The position numbers and the translations under genes are program-made. A DNA stretch of 12,522 nucleotides from Conexibacteraceae bacterium (GTDB lineage Bacteria; Actinomycetota; Thermoleophilia; Solirubrobacterales; Solirubrobacteraceae): NCBI GenBank assembly GCA_009785395.1, contig WQWK01000034.1, forward strand, positions 1-12,522. The letters are read 5' to 3'. The notes under the pieces were generated by a model. That model had not been told where the DNA came from. It was given only the letters and a program-made list of their open reading frames with translations, and ran no database searches. Below, piece by piece: positions 6,690 to 12,522 of the stretch. Positions within the stretch are counted from its first letter, which is position 1, and every line of letters starts with the position of its first letter.

Positions 6690-8039
6690 GTGCCGCAGGC
6701 TCCCACAGTCACACCGCAACCGCGCGCCCGGCAGCGCGCCTACATGATCGCCGCATTCCCGGAGGGCGGAGAGGAGCAACTCGACGAGCTGCGCGAACTG
6801 CTGCGCACGGCCGGCGTTGCGACCGTCGGCGCGAGCGTCCAGCGGCGCGACCAGCCGCATCCGAACACGTACATCGGCCCCGGCAAGCTGGCCGAGCTGA
6901 AGGACGAGATCAAGCGGGCGGATGCCAACGTGGTGGCCTGTGACGACGAGCTCTCACCGCGCCAGGAGCGCAACCTCGAAGAGGCGCTCGGGATACCCGT
7001 CATCGACCGCACGGCCGTGATCCTGGACATCTTCGCCGCGCACGCGCACAGTGCCGAGGGCAAGCTCCAGGTCGAGCTTGCGCAGCTGCAGTACAACCTC
7101 GCGCGCATGCGCGGCCTGTGGACGCACCTCGAGCGGCTCGGCGGCGGGGTCGGCACCAGAGGCCCAGGCGAGACCCAGATCGAGACAGACCGCCGCCTCG
7201 CGCGCGACCGGATCTCCGCGCTCAAGCGCAAGCTCGCCCATGTTCGCTCGAACCGCTCGGTGATGCGGGCCGAACGCGAGCGCGCGCATTTCCCGCAGGT
7301 CGCGCTCGCCGGCTATACGAACGCGGGCAAGTCGACGCTGCTGAACGCGCTGACGGGCGCCGAGGTCGGCGTGCGCGACCGTCTGTTCCACACGCTCGAT
7401 CCGACGACCCGCGTGATGCGCGCGGGCGGGCGCGACTACCTGCTGACCGACACGGTCGGGTTCATCCGCAAGCTGCCGCACCAACTGGTGGAAGCCTTCG
7501 GCGCGACGCTCGAGGAGACACGTGTCGCCGACCTGATCCTGCACGTCGTCGACGGCTCGGCGCAGGAGGATGATCGGCTTGCGATGATCGCAGCGGTCGA
7601 GGAGGTGCTCGCCGAGATCGGCGCCGCCGACGTCCCGCGCCTGCTGGTGCTCGGCAAGATCGACCGTATCGACGCGGACGCTCGCGCGCAGTTGCGCCAC
7701 CGCCACCCCGGCGCAATTCTGCTCTCGTCGGTCAGCGGCGAGGGCCTCAACGACCTGACGGACGCGATCGAGCAGGAGTTCGCGCGCAGGCTGCGGTCGA
7801 TGGAGCTCCTGATCCCGTTCAGCGAGGGCGGTCGCCTGGCGGAGCTGCACACGCTCGCCGGCGACCTCGTGCGCGAGGACACCCCCGACGGCGTGCGCGT
7901 CAGCGTGCGCCTCCCAGCGGCCGTCGCGGAGCGCTTCAGTCCGTTCGCCGTCGCCGAGCCTGCCGTCGCCGAGCCCGCGGCGGCCCCGCCGCGAGCGATC
8001 CCCGCGCCCGAGCGGGCACAGATCGCCAGAGTGGCGTGA
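6690..8039 (+). CDS. hflX: GTPase HflX, ribosome-associated
   Basis: HflX is a 50S-binding GTPase that splits stalled or hibernating ribosomes. The 449-residue protein has the HflX N-terminal domain (YIGPGKLAELK, then VIDRTAVILDIFA), the linker helix (LQVELAQLQYNL) and the hallmark GGGVGTRGPGETQIETDRR. The GTPase domain follows: G1 GYTNAGKST (208-216), G2 DPTTR, G3 DTVGF. G4 is odd: it reads LGKIDR, with Gly322 where Asn of NKxD normally contacts guanine. The C-terminus has a Pro/Ala-rich tail with a tandem AVAEP duplication. The GTG at 6690 is preferred because family-like sequence starts soon after it and a -10-like box precedes it. A GTG at 6639, directly after the aminotransferase stop, would add 17 unconserved-looking residues. 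dut overlaps its stop by four bases. Confidence 0.95.
   Translation: MPQAPTVTPQPRARQRAYMIAAFPEGGEEQLDELRELLRTAGVATVGASVQRRDQPHPNTYIGPGKLAELKDEIKRADANVVACDDELSPRQERNLEEALGIPVIDRTAVILDIFAAHAHSAEGKLQVELAQLQYNLARMRGLWTHLERLGGGVGTRGPGETQIETDRRLARDRISALKRKLAHVRSNRSVMRAERERAHFPQVALAGYTNAGKSTLLNALTGAEVGVRDRLFHTLDPTTRVMRAGGRDYLLTDTVGFIRKLPHQLVEAFGATLEETRVADLILHVVDGSAQEDDRLAMIAAVEEVLAEIGAADVPRLLVLGKIDRIDADARAQLRHRHPGAILLSSVSGEGLNDLTDAIEQEFARRLRSMELLIPFSEGGRLAELHTLAGDLVREDTPDGVRVSVRLPAAVAERFSPFAVAEPAVAEPAAAPPRAIPAPERAQIARVA
7947..7976 (+). repeat. 15-base tandem repeat in the hflX 3' end (AVAEP x2)
   Basis: Two units of GCCGTCGCCGAGCCY, identical except for the last base (T then C), encode AVAEP-AVAEP at residues 420-429 in the C-terminal tail of HflX, outside the conserved domains. 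Confidence 0.85.
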
Positions 8040-8500
8040 CGACGGAGCGTGAATCGCTGCGGGTCACGAGGCTCGACCCGCGCGCGATCCTGCCGACGCG
8101 CGCCTACGAGCACGATGCCGGCCTCGATCTGTACGCGCTCGAGCCCGTCACGCTCGAGCCCGGCACACGCGCGAGCGTGGCGACCGGAATCGCCGTCGAG
8201 ATCCCCACGGGCCATGCGGGCCTCGTGCTGCCACGGTCCGGGCTCGCCGCGCGGCACGGGATCGCGCTCGTCAACGCGCCGGGCCTGATCGACGCCGGCT
8301 ACCGGGGCGAGCTGCGGGTGCTGCTGCTCAACACCGACCGCGACGTGACCTGCGAGTTGGCGGCCGGAGACCGGATCGCGCAGCTGGTGCTGGTGGCGGT
8401 CGCGATGCCCGGCGTGATCGAGGTCGCTGCGCTGGGCGCCAGTCAGCGCGCCGACGGCGGCTTCGGCTCGAGTGGTGGCTTCGGCTCCAGCGGCGCCTAG
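8036..8500 (+). CDS. dut: dUTP diphosphatase (dUTPase), trimeric type
   Basis: Hydrolyses dUTP to dUMP and pyrophosphate, keeping uracil out of DNA and feeding dTMP synthesis. The 154-residue chain has all five motifs of the homotrimeric family in order: HDAGLDLYA (1), PRSGLAAR (2), NAPGLIDAGYRGEL (3, with the catalytic Asp and the Tyr that stacks on deoxyribose), GDRIAQLVL (4) and RADGGFGSSG (5, the Gly-rich arm that closes over a neighbouring subunit's active site). Motif 5 is followed by a second GFGSSG copy made by an 18-base tandem duplication, so the protein ends GGFGSSGGFGSSGA. The GTG start overlaps the hflX stop (GTGA), which points to translational coupling. Its stop lies 13 bases from the stop of the converging lipoprotein gene. 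Confidence 0.96.
   Translation: MTTERESLRVTRLDPRAILPTRAYEHDAGLDLYALEPVTLEPGTRASVATGIAVEIPTGHAGLVLPRSGLAARHGIALVNAPGLIDAGYRGELRVLLLNTDRDVTCELAAGDRIAQLVLVAVAMPGVIEVAALGASQRADGGFGSSGGFGSSGA
8459..8494 (+). repeat. 18-base tandem repeat duplicating dUTPase motif 5
   Basis: Two adjacent 18-base units (8459-8476 and 8477-8494) differ at three positions, all in the second half of the unit and all silent. Each encodes GFGSSG. The silent changes show the duplication is not brand new and that the protein sequence is being kept. Confidence 0.85.
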
Positions 8501-8527
8501 CGAAGTCAGGGCACTAGGTGGGCGCCG
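8491..8527. terminator. Possible bidirectional terminator stem between converging genes
   Basis: The left arm CGGCGCCTAG (8491-8500) can pair with CTAGG (8514-8518) and CGCCG (8523-8527), leaving a four-base bulge and a 13-base loop. The stop codons of dut and of the lipoprotein gene both lie in the stem. There is no T-tract on either strand, so this would be an imperfect terminator at best. The location between convergent genes is the main support. Confidence 0.3.
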
Positions 8528-9560
8528 GCGCGTATCTGCTCGGAGGCAGGATCCCGGCGCCCTGCAAGAACTGCCGTGCGACGCTGGTTGGATTGCGCAC
8601 GTTGTTGCCCTCTTCGGCGTTGAGCCCGCGCATCGCCTGAGTGCTCAGCAGGGCATCGACGCGGTTGATGGTCCGCGCGAAGACGGGCCCCTCCTCACGC
8701 AGGACCTTGCGTGTGGTGACCGGGACGACGTTTCCGAAACCGAAGACGTGCTTGGGGTCGGCAAGCAGGCGGAAATGCGTGCCATCGAGCTCCTGGTCGG
8801 TGGTGTTCACCCAAACGGCCTGGACGGCCCCGCTGTCGAGCTTGTCGTACTGAAGGCCGCCGATGTCGCTGTTGACCTGCGTCGCATGCAGGTGATACGC
8901 GCGCATCAGTGCTCGCATGCCGTCGGGCCCGGTCGCGAACTGGGGCGGCGCACCGAGGAGGATCCCGGGACCGCGCGCGAGGCCGGCGATCGAGCTGATG
9001 TGGTTCAGCTGCGCATACTGAGCGGTGACAGCGAGCCCGCTCGTGTTGCTGAAGGGTGTCGGATTCAGCAGCACGAATCCGTGCCTATGCGCGTAGGCAG
9101 ACGCGGCGCCGTACGACGCCGCGAGCGTCTGGAAACGGTGATGCAGGTGCGCAACCGAGGCGTTCCACTGACCGAGGTAGTCCGGATAGATATCGAGCGT
9201 GCCGTTGCGAACGGCCTTCTGCCTGACCGGGTTCGGACCGGCGTTACGGGTGAGCTCAACCGTGTACCCCTCATTTTGCAGCGCGAGCTGATACAGCTGG
9301 CCGAGGATGAACTGCTCGGGCGTGTTCATGTCGCCCAGTGTCACGATCGGGCGATCGCTCCCGGGCAGCTCGCTGCTCGGGAGCGTGGGGGTGCTGACCG
9401 CCGTGACCGACGGCACGGTCGGCGCTGTCGTCGCCACAGTCGCGCCCCCGGCGCCGCAGCCGGCCAGCAGGCCGCCACCCAGCGTGAGTGCTGCGGCGGC
9501 CGCCACGAGCAGGCGCCGGGCACCCGTGACCCGGGAGGCCACTGAAGCCCGGGAGCTCAC
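8514..9560 (-). CDS. Osmoprotectant (glycine betaine/choline-type) ABC substrate-binding lipoprotein
   Basis: A 348-residue exported binding protein of the OpuAC/ProX-like family. It has a basic N-terminus, a hydrophobic stretch and the lipobox LLAGC with lipidated Cys35, so it should be anchored outside the membrane. A Thr/Ser/Pro-rich linker (about 36-65) follows. The binding domain shows TPEQFILGQLYQLALQ, NPVRQKAVRNGTLDIYPDYLG and ADPKHVFGFGNVVPV. This is the family pattern seen in glycine betaine, carnitine and choline binders, where aromatic residues cage a quaternary amine. The exact ligand cannot be read. The GTG start overlaps the gatD stop (GTGA), with AAGGCGG just upstream. It is the last gene of the murT operon, and no permease or ATPase gene is present here, so partners must lie elsewhere if it serves transport. 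Confidence 0.87.
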   Translation of the reverse strand: MSSRASVASRVTGARRLLVAAAAALTLGGGLLAGCGAGGATVATTAPTVPSVTAVSTPTLPSSELPGSDRPIVTLGDMNTPEQFILGQLYQLALQNEGYTVELTRNAGPNPVRQKAVRNGTLDIYPDYLGQWNASVAHLHHRFQTLAASYGAASAYAHRHGFVLLNPTPFSNTSGLAVTAQYAQLNHISSIAGLARGPGILLGAPPQFATGPDGMRALMRAYHLHATQVNSDIGGLQYDKLDSGAVQAVWVNTTDQELDGTHFRLLADPKHVFGFGNVVPVTTRKVLREEGPVFARTINRVDALLSTQAMRGLNAEEGNNVRNPTSVARQFLQGAGILPPSRYAPAPT

Positions 9561-10288
9561 AGTCCAGCCGCCTTGCGCGCGTCGGCGTGCGCGAGCAGCT
9601 CGAGCTGGTCGTCCAGCGGTGCGAGCTCGGCGCCGTCGTCGAGCGCGGCCGCGATCAGCCAGTCGGCGAACCAGGAGTTCTTCGGCAGCAGCGGACCGTG
9701 CATGTAGGTGCCGATCACGGTGCCGCTGCGAGCGCCCTCCTGGGAGTCCTGGCCGTTGTTGCCGTGGCCGTGCAGCACGCGCCCGAGCGGGGCGGCGCCG
9801 GGACCGAGATGGGTGCGCCCGCCGTGGTTCTCGAACCCGGCCAGCACACGGCCCTCGGCCCCGGGAAGGCCGACCGCGATCGCAACGTTTCCGACCAGCC
9901 TCGGCCCGTCCGCGCGGACCGTGCGAATGTCAAGCAGCCCGATGCCGGGGAGCTCCTCGGTGCCAAGCTGATACGCATGGCCGAGCAGCTGGTAGCCGCC
10001 GCAGACGCCGAACACCAGCGCGCCGCGCTGCGCCGCCTGGGCAAGCGCTGCACGCTTGTGCTCGTAGAGATCGGCCGCACAGAGCTCCTGATCGCGATCC
10101 TGGCCGCCGCCCATATAGAAGAGGTCGGCCGCATCAGGATCGAGTGGCTCGCCGATGCCGGCGCCGGTCAGCTCGAAGCCCAGGCCGCGCCACTCGCAGC
10201 GGCGCCGCAGCATCAGCAGGTTGCCGCGATCCGCGTAGATGTTCATGAGGTCTGGATACAGCGCGCAGACCCGCAGGCGCTCAGACAC
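9557..10288 (-). CDS. gatD: Lipid II isoglutaminyl synthase, glutaminase subunit GatD
   Basis: The glutamine amidotransferase partner of MurT. It releases ammonia from glutamine, which MurT uses to amidate the alpha-carboxyl of D-Glu in the lipid II stem peptide. The 243-residue chain matches the CobB/CobQ-like class I amidotransferase fold. The N-terminus LYPDLMNIYADRGN is typical of GatD. The nucleophile is Cys96 in GVCGGYQLLG, and the catalytic His197 is in YMHGPLLPKN. No third acid is evident, as in known GatD, where an Asp from MurT completes the triad. The GTG start overlaps the methyltransferase stop by eight bases and has AGGTGG nine bases upstream. The stop overlaps the lipoprotein start. 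The gene is separated from murT by the methyltransferase, which is unusual. A cobyric-acid-synthase-like role is unlikely given murT in the same operon. Confidence 0.93.
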   Translation of the reverse strand: MSERLRVCALYPDLMNIYADRGNLLMLRRRCEWRGLGFELTGAGIGEPLDPDAADLFYMGGGQDRDQELCAADLYEHKRAALAQAAQRGALVFGVCGGYQLLGHAYQLGTEELPGIGLLDIRTVRADGPRLVGNVAIAVGLPGAEGRVLAGFENHGGRTHLGPGAAPLGRVLHGHGNNGQDSQEGARSGTVIGTYMHGPLLPKNSWFADWLIAAALDDGAELAPLDDQLELLAHADARKAAGL

Positions 10289-11015
10289 CGAGGATCACCA
10301 CCTGGCTGCCGATGTGGTCGCTGGTGGGCGGGATCTGGCAAACCGCGACGGGGTGGAGGCCGGCCCGCCGGCCGGCCTCCTTCACACCTTGAACCGTCAC
10401 GATGTCCAGCGCGATCCGGTCCGTGCTGGTGCTGCGGGCGCCGTCGCCGTCGACCACGTCGCGGCGGCGCTCGAGTACGAACGTGTCGTCCCGGCGCCGC
10501 ACGGAGAGCGGTTGGCTGAAGTAGGCGCGGGCGTCGACCTCGGCGATGTCCGGCATCGGCGATGAGTCGCCCTCATCCCACTCGAACTCCTCGAAGTCGT
10601 CGGCAGACGCGATCGCGACCGCCACCACGCCACCGGGGGCCAGGTGCCGCGCCGCATGTTCGAAAAAGGCGACGCGGCCGCCCTCGCCCCCGAGCAGCTG
10701 CACCGTCTGCATCGGCACGATGATCAGCGGGAAGCTGCGCCCCGGGAGCGAGAACGCGCGCGCATCGGCGCAGACGGTCTCCACCGGGAGCTCACCGGCG
10801 CGGTTGCGAAGCTCTGCGAGGAGCTCAGGGTCGGTGTCGAGCGCGACGATCGGATGGCCTGCCTGCGCAAGCCGGATCGCCACCCGGCCGGTGCCGGCCC
10901 CGACGTCGAGCACGGGCTGATCCCCGGTCGCTCGCTCGGCGGCAAGACGCAGCCACAGTTGCAGGTCCTCCGTGTAGCGCCCGCATTCGATGTCGTGCCA
11001 GATCACGCTGCTCAC
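10281..11015 (-). CDS. Class I SAM-dependent methyltransferase within the murT-gatD operon
   Basis: A 244-residue predicted soluble methyltransferase. The SAM site is clear: VLDVGAGTGRVAIRLA (residues 35-50, glycine-rich motif I), VALDTDPELL (acidic residue for the ribose), CADARAF (motif II region), LIIVPMQTVQLL (motif IV region) and LAPGGVVAVAI. The N-terminus WHDIECGRYTEDLQLWLRLA is the helical lid common in small-molecule methyltransferases. The C-terminal part has several charged beta strands (SVRRRDDTFVLERRRDV). The substrate is unknown. The GTG overlaps the murT stop (GTGA) and has GGGAGG seven bases upstream, so it should be well translated. The 3' end contains a perfect GC-rich hairpin and overlaps gatD by eight bases. 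Its place between the two subunits of one enzyme suggests, but does not show, a cell-wall or lipid-linked substrate. Confidence 0.85.
   Translation of the reverse strand: MSSVIWHDIECGRYTEDLQLWLRLAAERATGDQPVLDVGAGTGRVAIRLAQAGHPIVALDTDPELLAELRNRAGELPVETVCADARAFSLPGRSFPLIIVPMQTVQLLGGEGGRVAFFEHAARHLAPGGVVAVAIASADDFEEFEWDEGDSSPMPDIAEVDARAYFSQPLSVRRRDDTFVLERRRDVVDGDGARSTSTDRIALDIVTVQGVKEAGRRAGLHPVAVCQIPPTSDHIGSQVVILGV
10355..10380. repeat. Perfect 11-base-pair GC-rich hairpin inside the methyltransferase gene
   Basis: GGAGGCCGGCC (10355-10365) and its exact reverse complement (10370-10380) flank a four-base loop. In the operon message it would lie about 67 bases before the gatD start. No T-tract follows in the direction of transcription, so it is not a standard terminator. 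High GC codons (EAGRRAGL) make part of the symmetry likely by chance. Confidence 0.5.
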
Positions 11016-12394
11016 GCCGCCGCCTCCCAGTACTGGCCGACGTAGCCGCGGCTGGAGAGCTCGTCGCGCAGCGCCAGGAGCGCCGTGTATGTGGGCAGCG
11101 CGAAGAGCTGCCCGTTGGCGGCAGCGACGGCGCTGTCAAGCGCCTGGGCGAGGTCGGGCACAACGGCCAGCGCGTCCTCGGGCACGCCTGCGTACTTGAG
11201 CCGCACAGCCAGCTCCGCCGCGCGCGTGCCGGCGCAGGTGACGCTCCGGAGGTGCGGTGTCAGCAGCTCGAAGTCAGCGTCCCAGACCCACGACACGTCA
11301 CGGCCGTCGGCGATGTTGTCGTTGAGGATCGCGAGCACATCGAGCCGGTCTGACTCGAGCGCCAGCGTGCGCAGGATCTCGTTGGCTCCGGCCGGGTTCT
11401 TGATCAGCAGGATCTGCAGGCTCGTATCGCCGACGGCGATCATCTCCGCGCGGCCGAAGGCCGCCGTGGCGGCCTCCAGCCCCGCCACGATGTCATCGAG
11501 CCCAATCCCGAGCGCCAGGCACAGCGATGTGGCGGCCAGCGCGTTGTAGATGTTGTAGAGCCCCGGGAGCTTGAGCGACACCGTGCGCGCTCCGCCGGGC
11601 GTGACCAGCGTGAACGCGGCCGATGAGGTCCCGTGCAGGCTGATCTGCTCGGCCCGAACTCCGGGCTCGGGCCGGCGCCGGCCGCACTCGGGGCAGTGGT
11701 AGTGCCCAAGGTGCCCCATGTAGACCGCGTCATACACGTAGGCGTGGCCGCAGTTGCGGCAATGCTTGGAGTCCGACGCGTGCTGCATCTCAGGCAGCGC
11801 GAGCGCGTCGTCGTCGATCCCGTAGTACGTCACGCCAAGCCGCTCGCGGCCGAGGTCCGCGATCAGCGGGTCATCCGCGTTGAGCACCAGGGCGGTGTCG
11901 GCGGGCAGCCCGGCGACGACGTGGGACCAGCGGTCGGCAATCGTCTCGAGCTCACCGTAGCGGTCCAGCTGATCGCGGAACAGGTTCGCTAGCAGGATCG
12001 CCCGTGGCCGCGCCTGGGCGGTGACCGTGTCGAGCCAGAACTCGTCGACCTCGAACAGGCCGGTGTCACCCGCTATCTCACGCTCGCCGTGGGACGCGGC
12101 CAGCAGCGCCGAGGCGATGCCGCCGGCCATGTTGGCACCGGCGCGGTTGTGCACCAGTGTCCGCCCGGCGCGCCCGAGGATCTTGGCCGTGATCGTCGCC
12201 GTCGTCGTCTTGCCGTTGGTCGCGGAGATCACGGCGCTGCCCTGCGAGAGTCGCCCTGAGAGCTCGTTGATCGCCTGCGGCTCGAGCCTGAGCAGCACTT
12301 TTCCAGGCAGGCTGGTACCGCCGCCACGCCGTGTCGCCCGGACGAGCGCGCCGACCGCCTGAGCGATCCTGAGCTTGATCGAGAGCGAGAGCAT
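11012..12394 (-). CDS. murT: Lipid II isoglutaminyl synthase, Mur ligase subunit MurT
   Basis: The ATP-dependent subunit of the MurT-GatD complex, which activates the D-Glu alpha-carboxyl of lipid II and amidates it with ammonia from GatD. The 460-residue chain has the Mur ligase central domain with P-loop ATNGKTTT (58-65, Lys62), NRAGANM, DEFWLD, LANLFRDQLDRYGE and VLNADDP. A MurT-specific zinc ribbon is inserted, with Cys212, 215, 234 and 237. The C-terminal DUF1727 domain carries NDNIADGRDVSWVWDADFE, which includes the Asp known to complete the GatD catalytic triad. The ATG directly follows the stop of the upstream HAD-like gene (TGAATG), with no clear Shine-Dalgarno sequence, so reinitiation is likely. 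The stop overlaps the methyltransferase start. Confidence 0.96.
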   Translation of the reverse strand: MLSLSIKLRIAQAVGALVRATRRGGGTSLPGKVLLRLEPQAINELSGRLSQGSAVISATNGKTTTATITAKILGRAGRTLVHNRAGANMAGGIASALLAASHGEREIAGDTGLFEVDEFWLDTVTAQARPRAILLANLFRDQLDRYGELETIADRWSHVVAGLPADTALVLNADDPLIADLGRERLGVTYYGIDDDALALPEMQHASDSKHCRNCGHAYVYDAVYMGHLGHYHCPECGRRRPEPGVRAEQISLHGTSSAAFTLVTPGGARTVSLKLPGLYNIYNALAATSLCLALGIGLDDIVAGLEAATAAFGRAEMIAVGDTSLQILLIKNPAGANEILRTLALESDRLDVLAILNDNIADGRDVSWVWDADFELLTPHLRSVTCAGTRAAELAVRLKYAGVPEDALAVVPDLAQALDSAVAAANGQLFALPTYTALLALRDELSSRGYVGQYWEAAA

Positions 12395-12522
12395 TCAGAC
12401 CGAGAGTACGAGCGTCGCCAGATCCTGCCCGATCGCGACCGGTGCCGGATCGGTCGCGGCCTGCGCTTCCGCGAGCGTCGTGATGCCGCTGAGGACGATC
12501 GCGGCCTCCAGGCCGGCGGCCG
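12395..12522 (-). CDS. C-terminal end of a HAD-IIA (NagD/PGP-like) phosphatase (5' partial)
   Basis: Reading from the right edge, 42 codons are open and end in TGA immediately before the murT ATG. The visible peptide includes AAGLEAAIVLSGITTLAEAQ, followed by DPAPVAIGQDLATLVLSV. The pattern A-G-(L/M)-x-(A/S)-x-(L/V)-V-L-(T/S)-G-(I/V)-T-T is what follows the last catalytic motif in HAD-IIA phosphatases such as NagD and phosphoglycolate/4-nitrophenyl phosphatases. The final stretch resembles their closing 'P-x-x-V-x-x-x-L-A-x-L' segment. All catalytic motifs lie outside the window, so the substrate is unknown. The direct stop-start junction indicates cotranscription with murT. Confidence 0.65.
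   Translation of the reverse strand, partial: AAGLEAAIVLSGITTLAEAQAATDPAPVAIGQDLATLVLSV

Noticed and set aside
6954..7850. Minus-strand open frame opposite hflX
   Set aside because: Covered by hflX with all its motifs; no family resemblance in the antisense product.
8472..9545. Long plus-strand open frame (357 codons) opposite the binding lipoprotein gene
   Set aside because: Low-information antisense translation. The minus-strand frame has a lipobox and family motifs.
9307..10519. Plus-strand open frames opposite gatD and the methyltransferase
   Set aside because: Arg/Ala-rich shadows without motifs; gatD with its Cys96 and His197 occupies the other strand.
12503..12522. GGCCTCCAGGCCGGC similarity to the hairpin at 10355-10380, as a possible dispersed repeat
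   Set aside because: Both lie in coding DNA and match GC-rich Ala/Gly/Glu codons; two loose matches do not make a repeat family.

Overview
The window reads as high-GC actinobacterial chromosome, about 70% G+C by eye. Many start codons are GTG, genes are tightly packed, and there are F420-type and leaderless-transcript hallmarks. The gene order miaB ... miaA-dapF-hflX is familiar from Actinobacteria. A DapL-type aminotransferase and murT/gatD nearby, together with the protein style, make a deep-branching lineage such as Thermoleophilia (Solirubrobacter/Conexibacter-like) my best guess; this is inference. There are no tRNA or rRNA genes, no CRISPR array, no insertion sequence, and no gene-free stretch longer than about 50 bases.

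Layout. Bases 1-2283 (+): miaB, cut at its 5' end, then a MscS-type channel gene. Bases 2322-3648 (-): an overlapping pair, a short-chain dehydrogenase followed by a deazaflavin (F420)-dependent nitroreductase-family protein. Bases 3701-8500 (+): miaA, dapF, an LL-diaminopimelate aminotransferase-like gene, hflX and dut. Bases 8514-12522 (-): a convergent operon transcribed from the right edge: the 3' end of a HAD-IIA phosphatase-like gene, murT, a SAM methyltransferase, gatD and an osmoprotectant-binding lipoprotein. From murT onward the genes overlap by 4-8 bases and are probably translationally coupled.

How the genes work together. MiaA and MiaB act in sequence on A37 of tRNAs reading UNN codons (i6A, then ms2i6A). 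The aminotransferase and DapF would give LL- and then meso-diaminopimelate for peptidoglycan and lysine. MurT-GatD amidates the D-Glu of lipid II, so two cell-wall supply routes face each other across the dut/lipoprotein junction. HflX (ribosome rescue/splitting) and Dut (dUTP removal) are housekeeping. MscS and the osmolyte-binding lipoprotein suggest osmotic adaptation, though they are not adjacent.

Most notable points: (1) DapF has Ser at both positions of the two catalytic cysteines (residues 73 and 218), with most of the rest of the pocket kept. (2) A methyltransferase gene sits between murT and gatD in a coupled operon. (3) HflX has GKID instead of NKxD in its G4 motif. (4) TAnnnT-like -10 boxes lie 7-8 bases before the GTG starts of miaA, dapF and hflX, which suggests leaderless transcripts. 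(5) Three genes end in short in-frame tandem duplications.
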